64,000 nucleotides of DNA, taken from Chimonanthus salicifolius (lineage: Eukaryota; Streptophyta; Magnoliopsida; Laurales; Calycanthaceae). The notes below the pieces were generated by a model. It was not told the DNA's origin, searched no databases, and saw only the letters and a list, made by a program, of their open reading frames with translations. The DNA is taken from contig CM023540.1 of NCBI GenBank assembly GCA_013350335.1, positions 22,609,175 through 22,673,174 of the forward strand, in the 5' to 3' direction. Positions 13,411 to 26,920 of the stretch are shown here, one piece after another (the first letter of the stretch is position 1; every line of letters begins with the position of its first letter). The position numbers and the translations under genes were made by a program.

Positions 13411-14057
13411 TAAAATTAGAGTATTACAACTTAATGGTACTCTTAAGTCTTAACTAAAAGTTCACCTTACCACAACATTGCCAAAATATTTTCAATTTTA
13501 TTATTAGAAAGGTGTAGTACCACGAACCCAAGTCTTAGTTGTGGTCAAGGTTGGAACTAGAAATTTACTTGTTTAGGAGCTCATATATAAATTATAAAAT
13601 GTAATTTTGTGAGGGACCAACTTACAATTCTTTGCATATGTTAAGGGGCTTTGTATAATAATTTAAACTTCAATTGTATTGTTTCTTTTAACTTTGAAGG
13701 ACCATGGCCCTTTCCCAACCGCCCTCCTCCCTTGGCTCTCTATCTATAGTTTATGATAGTTTTATCATTCATTGCAGTGGCATAAATATACGACCTACTC
13801 TAACAAAAAATAACTTTTCAGAGACACTTTAATGCAAATGGTACAACATTTAGGTACTTTCATGCAAGAATCCCTTGATCTCTATGATCATCAGTTCGAC
13901 ACTTATTATATCAATATGGCCTGGGCATAATAGGAACACTTTTATTTTTAAGGAAAAAAATTCATTAAGGACAATAGGTGCTCTTTCATATAATATTGTT
14001 TTTAGTGTATTTCATGATTTTTTTTTTTTAAAAAAGAGCACATATCTTATAGACGTC

Positions 14058-14287
14058 CATTCTAACACAACCAAAATTTGTTAAGAGACATGGAATGGAG
14101 TGAAATTCTCATTTTGCCTCTACCAGTGTACCGATCATCAAGTACTGGTGTACCGATATGCAAAATAGATACATACAGAGCGGCGTGTTATCTATATACC
14201 AATACTTGATTAGCGGTAAACCGGTAGAGAAAAATAAGAATTTCATTCCATCTTATGTCTCTTAACAGATTTTGCCCGTGTTAAGAT
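14058..14287. mobile_element. Palindromic MITE, TAACAC family, copy 1
   Basis: Both ends carry the motif TAACAC...CAAAAT...TGTTAAGAGACA in inverted orientation, followed by GAATG-type and GTGAAATTCT blocks. The whole unit is nearly a perfect hairpin. It is a sister of the copy at 15839-16023. Confidence 0.6.
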
Positions 14288-15159
14288 CACTGACCATATC
14301 TTATATATTTAGACTAGATAATGGGCTTGAGGCTTGAACATTAATTTGTTCGAACCTAACGCGGTTTTTAAACGGGCTTCTCTTTTAGACTTGAGAGTGA
14401 GCCCGATTAACATTCGGAGATTAATGTTCAAACTTCAAACTCTATTTTCCTCACTTCTAAATTGTTAGACTTTTATACTTTCAAGTTAAATGGGCAATTT
14501 TGGGATATGACTTTTACAACGACTTAGAATTTAGGGTTTTAACTGTAAAGTCAAGAAAATTACTCTTAGAAAACAAATCTGATACGATACTGTCTTAGTT
14601 GGGCAACATGCAAGCCCGTTCAATCCCATCTCCCTCTCCGTCTTTCACTCCTTTTAACAGGCACGTGTGAGAGTCAAGATTGGAGTTTCCGTATCTTCCT
14701 CATTACACGATCCTGATCGTCCGTTGCATTATACTCTGCATTTCGTCCTTCACGCGTAAAATAAATATGAGGAACTATGCTTTGATCCCATCACAAAGGA
14801 TAACAATTAATTAATTAGAGTTTTATATATATCTTCTAAAATTTTATTATAAAGATGTATTAATTTATCATATTTCTTTTATTTGATTTATCCAATGGTA
14901 AATTCAATAGCTTTACAAACTTTTAGATGATTTTTAAGAAGTGAATTAAACGTATTTTAAATGTTCCTATTGTTGAGATTTCTTTGAGAATTTTGTTTGA
15001 ATAAAAAAAATTGGGTCTAACAAAATAAGCAGGTATAGTAATAATGGCGATACTGTAACATTTAATTTTCATTATTAATAGCAGAAGACCATCATTTAAT
15101 AGTTTTTTTTTTTAATTTACATGTAAAAACTATAGAAAACTTAACGTAAAACTTTCACG

Positions 15160-15270
15160 AGTGATATTCACTCTCCTTAGAGTACACCACGTCATGCCAT
15201 GGGGTGGGGTTTGAACTTGACACATCCCACTTTCTGAGATGAATAAGTTAAAAGTTGAACTACACCTATA
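15160..15270 (-). mobile_element. SINE-like tRNA-derived repeat
   Basis: On the minus strand a box-A-like TGTAGTTCAAC is followed about 50 nt later by a box-B-like AAGTTCAAACCCC. This spacing and pair are typical of a degenerate tRNA-derived SINE head. A related piece with box B GTTCGAAC lies at 20735-20815. Confidence 0.4.
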
Positions 15271-15838
15271 TGAAATATTTAATAGTTATTGCCTTATTGA
15301 TACTTATAAAATAAAATATTTCAAAATCGAAATATTAAATAATTCATGACATTAGTTGTCATTTTTGTTGCATTCCAATCATCATGATACTTCATTCCAG
15401 AGAGGACAATTGGTCCGGTCCATACTCCACGTTAAATTAAATTAAAAATGTCACCCGTAAATCACGTGATAAAGCATATATGTGGAAACTTGAATATAAT
15501 TATAACCCACACGTTAAGTCACTTCTAAAAATTAACAAAAATCACCCATAGAACAAGTTTCTGGAATTTCTGTATTCTCTTTTTCAGTAGAGAAATTACA
15601 GCAATGGGTAAAACTGTAAAAATGGAATATGGAAAATGCCTGCGGTAATTTCTCACACTACGACACTATTAGGTGGAATAATGAACTTCACATAATGAGT
15701 CTATGATTAGGAACAGTAACGGGTCAAATTGGATTGATATTATAAATAATAAATTTCATACTTTGATTTGTTCTGATCTAGATTTTATTTACACTAATAA
15801 TATAATATGATTTTACGGTACTCGAATTGAAGTCCAGT

Positions 15839-16023
15839 CATCCTAACACGGACAAAATCTGTTAGGAGACAAGGAATAAAGTGAAATTCTCATTTTATTC
15901 CTATAGTGTACCGCTCATCAAGTACCGATTTTATCAGTACACGATGAGCAGTACATTGGTAGAGGTAAAATGAGAATTTCACCTATTCCGTATTTCCTAA
16001 CAAATTTTGTCCGTGTTAAGATG
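15839..16023. mobile_element. Palindromic MITE, TAACAC family, copy 2
   Basis: The ends are CATCCTAACACGGACAAAAT and the reverse complement of CATCTTAACACGGACAAAAT, with matching inner blocks TGTTAGGA and GTGAAATTCTCATTTTA. It would fold into a hairpin of about 80 bp per arm. No clear target duplication was found. Confidence 0.65.
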
Positions 16024-16198
16024 GTGTCTAAGAATTTTTATAAAAATAGATAGAATGAAAATTAAAATTAAAATTTATATTAATAAAATGAAAGAGATCA
16101 AGGCCTTTTCTTTCAGTTGAGAGCATTTGAGCTGTGGTTTTTCATGCGTCAAATAAATAAGAATTTTGATAACTATTTTAATTAAAATTGAGTTGAGT

Positions 16199-16364
16199 CT
16201 ACCTACAGTTTTATATGTTCGATTGGTTGAGTATCCCCACCTTTTGTAGAAGATCTTTGATGTCTTGGGACGCCTTACCGGATCCATGGTGCTTGTGGAT
16301 CCAGGGGTTTTTCCAATGACCACCATGCAGTAGAGTCATTAGGTTTTCACGGTTAAAAAAAAAA
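16199..16364 (+). mobile_element. Short poly(A) retro-insertion with target duplication
   Basis: A ~166-bp segment ends in a 10-A tail and is bounded by the direct repeat GAGTTGAGT at 16190-16198 and 16365-16373. This looks like target-primed insertion, either a SINE or the truncated tail of a LINE. I cannot place the sequence in a family. Confidence 0.5.
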
Positions 16365-19311
16365 GAGTTGAGTTCAGTCTTAACTCTTTTATCCAATTTA
16401 ACTTGGAAAATTTTAAATTAGATTAGGTTAGATCCAATTATTTTTTTTAAAAATATATATAATTTGAATCTAAATTTCCTAAGATTGGAGTATGGATATG
16501 AACCACGAAGTTTACCCCTTATTTAAGACACCGGTTTTTTTTAAGAAAAAAAAAAAAAAGAAGAATGGTGAAAGGATGTGGGCCCACTTCGTGGGCTTCG
16601 AATTTGGGCTCAATGGGATGCACGATCATGAGATTCGCCAACAGGAAAAATTCTGTTGTACGTGCTTCATGCCAATAAATAATAATATTTGTGGAATCAT
16701 AGATGTGAGGTCCATGAATGTAAGTGGTTTGGCACATTTTAATCTTAGCCGCCCAAATGTTTTAAAGAAATTATTTGGTTGAAAATTGATCAATTGTAAA
16801 ATAATTTCAAATTGCAATAAATAATTTCAATTTAAATGACTTAATTTTTAATACTCTACATTTTTTATTGTTTATTTATTTTCTAAAACCTAAAGTTAAT
16901 GTTTTTTTTTTATATTATGAATTAAGTTGAATCAATTCATTTTATTTATGAAATATAACCATTATGTAGTATGCTTCCATGTGATTCCATGAAAAATAAT
17001 TGCTTGTACTAATGTTTTTGAGGGACTTACGCCAGCACATGTCCAAATTGAAAGAGTATAATATTACCAGGTGTGATTCATTGTGTACTTAAAAATAGAT
17101 AGTTGAATGGGCCATTATAGGGCTACCAAACTATGCAAAACAGGATTTATTGATTTATTTTAACAATTAATTAATTAAAATAAAACAATTGTAAAAGTAA
17201 CTTTATCTATGATATTCAAAGTAATATTCAGAAAGAATGGAAAAGATACTTTGTAAGAATTTGTATGCAATTTTTTTTTCAATTTTTATATACTAACACC
17301 AAAAAAAAAAAAAAAGAATTACAATTTTTCTTCATTTTAGATAATAATATAATAAGCTACATCAAATCTTTGCAAATCACCAAATTCCATCATAACAATT
17401 TTTAGTAATCTTTACAATTTTCCTTGATTTTTAGCCTATTTCTGCTCAAACTTTTGTTAATAGTTATATAATAAGGATAGGTAAAAATAAAATCTTTCAT
17501 ATTTACCAAATCACATCTCAATTTCTTCCTATTATAACTTTGTTTTTACAGTTTCTTCTTATTTTTCATACCAATGTAGACGTGAATCTCAATTATTCAA
17601 TAAACAATTGGTCAAGATTCATTTGTCACACTCTCGCCCTATATATAGACTAGTGGCTTGGTGATAGTAACCTTTTGTCAAAATTTATAACAAATAATTC
17701 TTTCTCCAAATAACAATTTTTTGTTCAAATTTTTTATTTCTAGATACCGATGTAAAATTCTCATTTTTATCCTTCAAACTAAGCCAATTTAATCATAAAA
17801 TCCTTTTTTCTAAATTTTTAGTCAAAATTTGTAAGTTTTCCCTCCATTTTTATATGGTAATAAGATAAAGTTAGAGTAGCCCTCTAACTCACAAAATCCC
17901 TTCTTAACATTTATTTCTCTATTTCTTAGCTAATTTCAACTTTTTTTTTTTTTTGTATATAAGCTAGTAAAAGACACATTTCATGAAATTGAAATTAGTC
18001 AGAAATTTATAGTGAATAATTTTTTAATTCACAATTCTTCTACAAAATTTCTATTTTAGATATTAACATAAAAGAAATTCAAAATCACCAAATTTAATCA
18101 CGAAATCTATTTTTTAGTTTTCAATATTTTTTTACAAATTTTCTCTTTTTTTAGATAATAATATGTTAAAGTTGAATTAAATCCTTCTAACACACTAAAT
18201 CCCATCTTATTTTTTCTATTTATCTAACTATTTTTTATGAAATTTTGTCTGTTTTTAGCTAAATCTTTCCAACTCCTTTAATCTTGTCTTAAAATTTCTT
18301 TTAATATGAATTTTAAATCAAATCGTAAATGTTCATTAGGTGAATGGTCAAGATTCATGTGCTGGACACTTTAACTTTAAACTCTCTCTTTATATAAATT
18401 GAATAGAAAGATAAAATAAAAATAAAATAAATACTTATATTTCATTTAAATTTAAATGATAATTAAAATTTTAAATATTTAAATTTATTATGAAATGAGT
18501 CACAATCGAACCGTCCGAAAAAATGAAGTGCCGGCCATGTTCATAATTTCACCCTACTTTTAGGCCAAATCAGTGTATAATAGTCTATTCAATTAAATTG
18601 AAGTTTGACCAGACAGGCTTAATAAAATGAATAGTAAGTTTTATAAATTTAAATTTATTTGATTATAAAATGTATAATTTTTATAATTAATTAATAATTA
18701 AAATCACATTTTAAAAGTTAAAAAAAAAAGACTATTAGATTAAAGTGAAGTTTTATATAAAAAACATTTTTATAATTTTCTTTATATCAAATCTAATGAG
18801 TCTTAAAATTCCTTTAATGTTTTATCTCTCTTAAAATGTTTTGATAGAATTTTTTTAGATTAGGTTTTTTTTTTTTTTTTAAGGAGTTTCCAAGATAAAA
18901 ATAAAAATTTACCGTAAAATATCTCAAAAGATCTGCATGACCACGATTAGACCGCTTATTCAAACTGATCTGTTTTCTACTTTTCCGTGCTTTTATTGAA
19001 CCAAACTAATTAATTATGTAAACGTAAAGACGCACCAAACTTAAATAAATTGAAATTAACAACTTGGTCGAACTTTTATAGGAAGAGTATACAGAGAAAT
19101 TATTAAAATATTAATTGGTGGCAATTGATTTCGGAAAAGAAAATGGTGGCAACGTTGATCTCGCCATAATACACGAAGTCACGTCAAATCATTATTCACA
19201 AAAATTCTAAACTCACCGACACTGCCCCACGTCATTTACTTTCTACGGAATTTAATCTCCTCCTTCAGTGGAGCTAAGTTTAAGACGATCATTATCATAA
19301 ATAGCAACGAG

Positions 19312-19800
19312 GGTTTAAAATTCGGATCCATAAAAATATCAAATATCTGTTAATATTTCTATCGATATTTCTCTCTTTTTATTTTTTTATTCGATATAGA
19401 TAAATATTGGCTTGGGCCTCCGTCGATATGGAGCTTTTTTTTAAAAAAAAATGATAATCTTAAATATCGGCTGTATCGTACGACATATATCATATCGGCT
19501 GATATTTATACTGCTGATTGTCAACATTAGATTTTTTAAATTCTCAATTTTTTATAGAAAAATAATAAAAAAATCTTGTAGAAAATATGATAAATAAAAT
19601 TATTAATAAAATAAAATATTGACAAGAAATTTATTGGGATATTATCGCGATATTATCATCCATCGCAATTTTATTGAGAATTTATCGGGAATTACTGATG
19701 TGCCGATAAATCTCGAGATATTAATGGTGATTGGTATTTCACCAATAAAAACGTGGTAAATTTGAAAATATCGTCGATATTTGTGACATTGGAAAAAAAT
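19312..19800. mobile_element. Degenerate ATCGGCCGAT-family element
   Basis: Starts with AGGGTTTAAAATTCGG, similar to the ends of better copies, and has scattered TATCGGC and CGATATT units. The second half (19550-19800) is a related but different sequence built on TTATCGCGATATTATC. The right end is unclear. Confidence 0.4.
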
Positions 19801-20734
19801 AAAGTTTAAGAAGAATGACTCTGAATAAATTATCACTAAAAGTATATAATTAAGTGAAATGTATAAATGAATATATGGATAGAATGTGGATGTAATTTAT
19901 ATTTATTGAACCATCTTACTTCTTCAAATGCATCATATAAAATCAATGGAAGATCAAAATCACAACACTAAAATGATTAAATGAAGACATAATTTCACGT
20001 AAATTCTATTTATGTGACTCTTAAAATATTTCATCCAATTATATAGATTCTTAATTAATTTTTAGAATCATTCTTCTTATCTCATTCTTCAAAATCAATT
20101 AAATGATATTTGAATCTACGTACGTTTGGAGTTGAACCCAACTTTAATAAATATGAGTTTTAACTGAGTATATTAACTCATTTAATAAATATATTAAGTT
20201 TATAAGTCATAATATAGATTTAAAAATAATAATACTAAACTAGAGTATTTTTCGAAGAACCAATTTAGATCTATATTAGTCATATATTTGACGCACGACT
20301 TCTTTGTATTAATGGCATGCTAATATGTAACTCTCTCTCTCTTTTTTAAGTGAGAAATGTTTATTTATTGAAATTATTTATTATTATTATGTGTGAACTT
20401 TTACCATAAAAATGATTTCTCTAATTGGGATAATTTTTTAGAAATAACTAAAGAGGGATTGAAAAACAATTTTTTGCTGTAATCTGACCTATGTACTAAA
20501 CATCATTGACCAATTTAAGACTCAAGATCCAACCCAACCACAATGTATTGATCCAACTCATGACTCAAAACATCACTAACATCCCTAATCCACAAGTGCA
20601 TCCAAGACACAACCAACTTAACCCATAGCCCATAGTCAACTTAACCTCACAAATACAATATCTTTGAACTACGGCTTGACCCAACTCGATTAAATCTTGA
20701 TTCAACTGTACTTTTCTTTTTTCAAATGAGATCA

Positions 20735-20815
20735 TGCGAGTTCGAACTTGACACTTTTCACTTTCTGTAACGAGAGATTACCTTGCTACTCAATAAAACA
20801 ATTTTAACCTAAAAT
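20735..20815 (-). mobile_element. SINE-like tRNA-derived fragment
   Basis: The minus strand contains an intact box B (AAGTTCGAACTCG) preceded by a degenerate box A, like the fragment at 15160-15270. No tail or duplication is visible. Confidence 0.35.
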
Positions 20816-21335
20816 ATTGATGGTATCAACTACATAATGTATATAACTTTTATTATCATCAACAACATTATAATTAGAATCTAGAATCGATTCCCTTCCA
20901 CAAATTTCATTTGTTTGACCGACCGTACGTGGGCATATGGGAACAGCCATTCCACTGAATTTGGAGAAGATGGCATTTTCGTAATTGCATGCTTGTCTTA
21001 AAGTGTACAAAAGAGGTTTCTTTCCTGAAACCTGTGTGAAAAGTTGACAAACATCACAGCGGATTCACCTTTCTGTGTTTTACTTTCAAAAACTCCGTTT
21101 CTCATGCCACTGTTTGCGCCATTTTTCCCGGTCACGACTCTTTATTTCCACCAATTTGCATATTCCCTTTTTTTCTTCCGGTTCTGACCAATCATTGTTT
21201 CCACTTTTTGTCATTCTTTGATCGTTGGGTGATAAGGGCTGTCTGATAAATTCAAACCACCTCTTTATCTTTTCCTTGCACAAAAAATAATTTTATAAAA
21301 ATTATATTCGAATTTGATTCATATTATTTAATATA

Positions 21336-21809
21336 CAATGTTATCAAAACCGGACCGAACCACGGTCGAACTGCCGGTTTGACCAGAACTGGCAAGACCG
21401 CGGTTCGATTAGGTGATAAAAACCGTTTTTGGTCAAAACCGTATAAAATCGGTCAGAATCGCGGTTTTATGCAGTTTTAAGGATAAAACCGTGAAGCTTG
21501 AGCCGTAGCGCACATATTTTTATTTTTTAATTTTTTTTAAAATTTTTCCATTCAAAATATTAAAAAATAGATATATTTGAAATATAAATGCTTCTTACCA
21601 CTTCTATCCGATATCTTTTACCGTTTTGGTATATTACTCAGAGTTTGAATGTTATTTGTAATATTTATATTAATTTACTTATAAAAGATGTCTTACTTAA
21701 TGTTATGTGTAATATTTATATTATATTATTCATTGACCGGCTTTGACCACGGTTGAACTCAAAATGGCTCGAACACAGTTCGTTAGACGGTCCGGTTCTG
21801 ATAGCATTG
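21336..21809. mobile_element. hAT-like non-autonomous element with ACCGGACCG ends
   Basis: The 22-bp terminal inverted repeats are CAATGTTATCAAAACCGGACCG and its counterpart ending GATAGCATTG, with two mismatches. The flanks TTAATATA (21328-21335) and TTAATATG (21810-21817) make a near-perfect 8-bp target duplication. The 474-bp body has no coding frame. The element nested at 40859-41267 belongs to the same group. Confidence 0.75.
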
Positions 21810-22677
21810 TTAATATGTGTTATGAAATCCAGCTTTGTCCCAGCAGCTGCAAAAATTTAATATTTTATTATTTTTGTCAAAATATTTATTTCTATTAAAA
21901 TGATCAGAAGTTCCTTTGATTATTAAAACTATGCCTTTTCTTTATTATATTAGATAAGCTAAAAATAAATTTAGAGCAGTTTTTTTATCCAATTTAATGA
22001 TTTTTATAATTAGATACAATTTTCTTTCGATTTCATACTCAGTCAATGGTCATGAAATCAAGACTTATAATGACAGCTTGCACAAGTTCTGAAAGTTAGT
22101 CAGTTGTTTAAGAATTGTAAACACCCTGCTCATGAAAGAAAAGGACAAACTCAATTTTCTTTATTATCAAAGAGCCTTGTGCTCGTAACAATTTTTTTAG
22201 GATTTATATGTTATTTTTCAATTAATGAAAATGAATAATATAAAAATGAGACTATTCTTTATTCTTTAATGAAATGAGAGCTTTTTGCTAAGAATATTAA
22301 AAATATTTTTTATCTTCTTCCAAAAAAATCTATTTTCAATGGAGAGAATATATAATATATAATGTATACTGTATAACATACGCACTTTATACTAATACTC
22401 ATCTTCTAAGTGTAGAAAAGATATATCATACCTTTATCATTAGAATCATTGGTGTCCCTCTTATTCTTTTGAATAAATTTTGATTTTAATTTGAGTAATA
22501 TAAATTATTTTATTTATATACACACGGTAGGGATAGGGTTTAATGATTTTGACTGTGGGGCCACTGTGTGTGATGATCGACACGCACCCATAACAACAAA
22601 AGATTTTGCCAATCACGAGTGTAAATCTATCTCAAAAGTTTCTAATAAAATATGTTTTAGACTAATTTAAAAAAAAA

Positions 22678-22840
22678 AAATACTAGCTCATTGTTTTACA
22701 TCCGTACGCACTAAATCAGAAAGTTATATTAAAATGATATTTTTTTAAGAATATGATTAGATTATCATATTAAAAATACTAGCTCATTGTTTTTATCTTT
22801 TAAGAATATGATTAGATTATCATATTAAAATGATAATTTT
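22678..22840. repeat. Local direct duplication
   Basis: The blocks ACTAGCTCATTGTTTT and GAATATGATTAGATTATCAT each occur twice in the same order, about 93 bp apart. Confidence 0.7.
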
Positions 22841-22924
22841 TTTTGAAGGAATATATTCAACATCTCAATTAATGGTTCCAACAAAAGGATGTTTGGCTCG
22901 ATATCTTGCGATTGAGTTAAGGGT

Positions 22925-23110
22925 AAAAATGCAGTCTATACATTGTATATTGGCCGCAACGTAGTAGAAAAATTCAGGCCGATATGTAGGTGCGGCCTAA
23001 GTGCAGACGGGTGCAGACCATTGCATATTGGCCAGTCGTGGCCAATACATATCGGTTCATCGATACAGGCGTACCGGCCGCCGGTATGGTGTGTCGATTT
23101 TTTTACCCTA
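22925..23110. mobile_element. Probable TIR element rich in GGCC/CCGGCC units
   Basis: Starts AAGGGTAAAAATGC and ends TTTTTTACCCT, an inverted pair. It is locally GC-rich, with ATATTGGCC and CGGCCGCCGG, and resembles the ATCGGCCGAT family. No target duplication is clear. Confidence 0.4.
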
Positions 23111-24665
23111 GGATCCTATGTGAGTTGGTAAGTATTCCACAATCTTTACCTCCATTATCTGATATCCCATCTTCACTCTACGTTAAAGGTGAAAATAATT
23201 CTATAAATACATAAAATCATGTACAAACCTCATGTATAAGGTTACTTCAAGAACAATTGAACTTAAGACCACTAATTGAACCCAATCATCAATGCTCAAA
23301 TTATTGGACTCTTGGACATATGTTGTTTATGGTAAAATTTTCAAATCATACAACCTGAGGAGAGATAAGCTGAGAGTTGTCTTCAAAAATTATATAAAGA
23401 CTATATTTCTACACTATTTCATAATTTTCATCTGTGCATGAAAAGTAATAAGACTTTAAGCTGGTCAAGTTGGAACCAGAACCTGGAAAACTGGGCCCAG
23501 TCCAATTCTAAATAATTAGACTTGTGGGCTCAGGCTAGTAAGAGGCCCAATTCTGACAGACCTGAAATTGACATTGTCGTGGTTATCTTTGTTATTTCAT
23601 GTGGTTGAGGATCGTTGGGAGGATTAGTGTGACTTACTGAATCTCAGAGCCCAGTTGTGAGGAAGTAGGGCATAAGACTAAAGTAAATGGATCTTAATCC
23701 CCAAATCTACAATTAGAGGCCCTTTGAATTTTGATGGAGAGCTAACAAGAATAACTTAATTACTGAAACCATGTGGCTAAGGCTGTCAAGCCCTATGTTT
23801 GTAGAAATTAGGACTGCGATTTGGTCTTCTGATTTATATGGAATAGAGCGTTAGACAATGAAAAAAAGAGATAAATAAACAAAGTTACGAGTCACTTATA
23901 CGAAACTTATTTTAGGCAAACGACCATCCTTGGTAACAAGTTGGCAACAGATGAACAGCTTGGACGGGGTGTTCATAGCAAGTCCTAAACATCAACTAGC
24001 AGGCCTAATCTAATAATTCGAATGAGTTTTTCAAAATAAAGAGCTCAATAACTTCTAAATTAGTTTTTAGCACTTTTGGTCTAAATCTAATAACCTCAAT
24101 TAGTACAGTAGGATGGGTCATTAGGATTTTTCCAATAATGGATACCATTCCTACAATAACAATTTGGACATGACTCAAAATCTTATGGAGTCAAATAATA
24201 TAAATTTAAGGAACCTTGATCTTCTCATAATAATATTAAAAATAAACATAAAAGTATTGAACTCTTACTAAAGTTCAAAAAAATTGAATGTGAAAAGAAA
24301 CAGTCGGTCATTCAACTTAGAAATCTTATAGCATCAAATAATTTGAAATCTTTTGTTGAAAAGAAAAAGGAATGAAAGAGATGTATAAAAAAGACTTGTG
24401 TTGCTGAATTGAAATTTTAATTATTTTAAGATAAGCATGAACACCGGAAAGTAAGAGAGAAAGTGAAGGTCTGTCTTGATAATCACTTATTAAAGACTAA
24501 AGAAACATAGATTCGATTTGTTTATTATTCTCCTGTTTTCTTTTTTTTTTTCTTTGAAATTGAAAATTTTAAAACCAATTCGCATACATGCCCGATAAAT
24601 ATCTTGATGAGCCAAACAATGTCAATGATTTCTAAGATGAAGATCATGGTAGATAGAGATGTCGA

Positions 24666-24996
24666 TGTAGAGAAAAGAATGCTAAACACATAATCAAACA
24701 AACCACAAGAACACTAAGATTTTACATGATTCATCCGAAGGCTACATTCACGGAGCAATATCCATTCGATTTCACTATGAAAATATTACTGACAACTTGT
24801 TAAAAAGATTTTCCCAAACCCTCTAACACTATGCCTCCCTGTGAATGTCCCTCAACTGAAAACCCTGAGAGTAATAAAGCCCTTACATAGTGGGCTTTAC
24901 AAAAATACAGACCAAGGCTCATTGGGCCTTACAACTTATGAACCTGACCCAATAAAGACATATTGACCCAAACCCAACTGTTGAGATTACTTGTCA
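24666..24996 (-). mobile_element. copia-type LTR, minus orientation
   Basis: Read on the minus strand it starts TGACAAGTAATC and ends TTCTCTACA. It contains the typical copia LTR 3' core CTCCGTGAATGTAGCC, then ATGTAAAATCTTAGTGTTC. No internal coding region adjoins it and no matching target duplication is visible, so it is a solo or broken LTR. Confidence 0.6.
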
Positions 24997-25327
24997 TGTG
25001 TCTGAGGAGAACCAATTCAAGATATGAGCTAGCCTAGCATGAGATAAGATAAATAGTCTAATCATTTGAGTTCTATAAGCTCTGACACTTTTGGTGTATT
25101 GGTCATATCCTTAATTAAGAGAGACAACTTGTTTACCATTTCTCTCTATTTTAATTGAGATTTTTAAAGTCAATTCCATGAATGAAATAAATAACTTGAG
25201 CGAGGATGACAATGATAATGACTAGTGAGACAAAAATCATTTGGAGGGTCATACCTTAGCATCTCTTGGTTCTGAAACCTACCAACTTTCATAGTAAGAG
25301 AGCATCAAACATTGAGAGTTGAAGAGT

Positions 25328-25415
25328 CGGGTCCAAATATCGGCCGATATCGGCCTTTTTTAAAAAAAAAAAAGGGAGAGAAAAATATCGGGCGATACCG
25401 AATTTTGCACCCCTG
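25328..25415. mobile_element. Short ATCGGCCGAT-family element
   Basis: Only 88 bp: CGGGTCCAAATATCGGCC at the left and TTGCACCCCTG at the right, with a poly-A/T core. It is one of the most compact copies and abuts the SINE-like sequence at 25416. Confidence 0.6.
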
Positions 25416-25570
25416 GTTAGAGTGATGGTTAGAAATCCACTTTAAGAAGCTGGAGTTCCTGAGTTCGATTTCATTCCACCCCAAAAGACCACTTCTCATA
25501 GAATCCACTTTAAGGAGGCTTGTAGATGTCCTGAAAATTAGTCAAATGCTCTAAACTCATAAAAAAATTA
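25416..25570 (+). mobile_element. SINE, GTTAGAGTGATGG family, copy 1
   Basis: A tRNA-like head has box A TAGAGTGATGG and box B GAGTTCGATTTC, then a body and a short A-rich tail (CATAAAAAAA). A relative with the same head lies at 61806-61985. Confidence 0.5.
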
Positions 25571-26424
25571 ATATGTGAGCACGAAGAGGAAATCGTCTCA
25601 TGAGAGAAAATTCTGTGACACAATTATAAATAATCTATTTGATTAATTCTTAATTCAACAATTTCATATATAGTATAATTCACTTCTTTATTGGAAGAGG
25701 TTCGATGAATTTATTTTTCAATTCATAAACTTATAGTTCATATTCTCTAACATAAAGTTAATTAATTTTTTAATTTGTTTTGCACAATTTAAAAGTCTAA
25801 TTCAATATATTTTTCGATAATTAATTCTCATTATAGTACACATCAAACTTAAAATGAATTTATTAAATCAAGCATACGGACACAGCGGTCTATAAAATTA
25901 CTTATTACTCATATAAGTCATAGGATTTTTGTTGAGAAGATTTTTTATGATAAACTTTTTCAATTAAAAGCGTTCCCTTCAACAAAATAAAAATATTTTA
26001 TAAAAGTAAAACGTTATTAAATACAATTAATATAAGTAAAACTAGAATTATACATTTTAAACTGAACTGATCTAAATTGATCTAATTGGCAAACTACAAA
26101 TCAATACCAAATTATTCAATGAATCAAAATGTAAATTTATTTGAATGAATCAAATTCAAATTATTCAATAATTTATCTATTTTTTTCATTCATTTTTTAG
26201 CCAGAAAAAATCAAAAATGAAAAGTATCCTAAAAAACCCAGGTTTTATCAAATTCTTTGAAAAATGGAAAATTATTCACACAACTTGCAAACTATATGAA
26301 TAACATTCACACATCTCCATTGAATTCTATAAGCATTAAATATAATTTTTTGCTTTAATAAAAAAATCCCAACACAAAATTCAATAGAAAAAATGTCGAA
26401 AACATTTTTTATTTAATTTGAAAA

Positions 26425-26920
26425 ATATACATCGGCCGAGATTAAATAGTATTTGTCAATACAGGCCAATATGGAGACCGTACAGCCGCAATACTGCATA
26501 TCTGCCACACAACCGATATATATACTTATTGCCTTTCTCCTCTTTCAACAAAGAAAACTTTCGTAAAGAGAGGACGAAAATATCTTTGGAGGGATCCCAA
26601 GCAATACATGAGTATCAACTTTAATACCGATACATATATTAACGGATACATATTACATTGGCCAATACTCACCGATATCAGCCGATAAATATAGATTATC
26701 GTCCAACATCATATTTTTTTAAAAAATAAATAAATTATTTCAGACTTGATATCTGCCGATGACAGTGAATATCTGCCAAGCCGATTTTTATGTTTTTAGG
26801 TTCTTTTTTATTGTTTAAAATGCCTTTTTTAACTCAGAAATTAGTAAAAAAAAAAAAGAGAAACTTCACGGCCATATGTGTATCAGCCAATATTCAGTTC
26901 GACAGAATTTTTCACCCCTG
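26425..26920. mobile_element. Long ATCGGCCGAT-family element
   Basis: Many degenerate units (ATCGGCCGAG, CAGCCGATA, GGCCAATA) and a right end TTTTTCACCCCTG. The left end near 26425 is not sharply defined. Confidence 0.5.

Larger units (their letters stand above)
16374..21327. other. Intergenic AT-rich stretch
   Basis: No gene is visible. Short frames near 16492-16817 are low in information and overlap on both strands. Apart from the repeats listed separately I see only AT-rich DNA with homopolymer runs. Confidence 0.55.
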
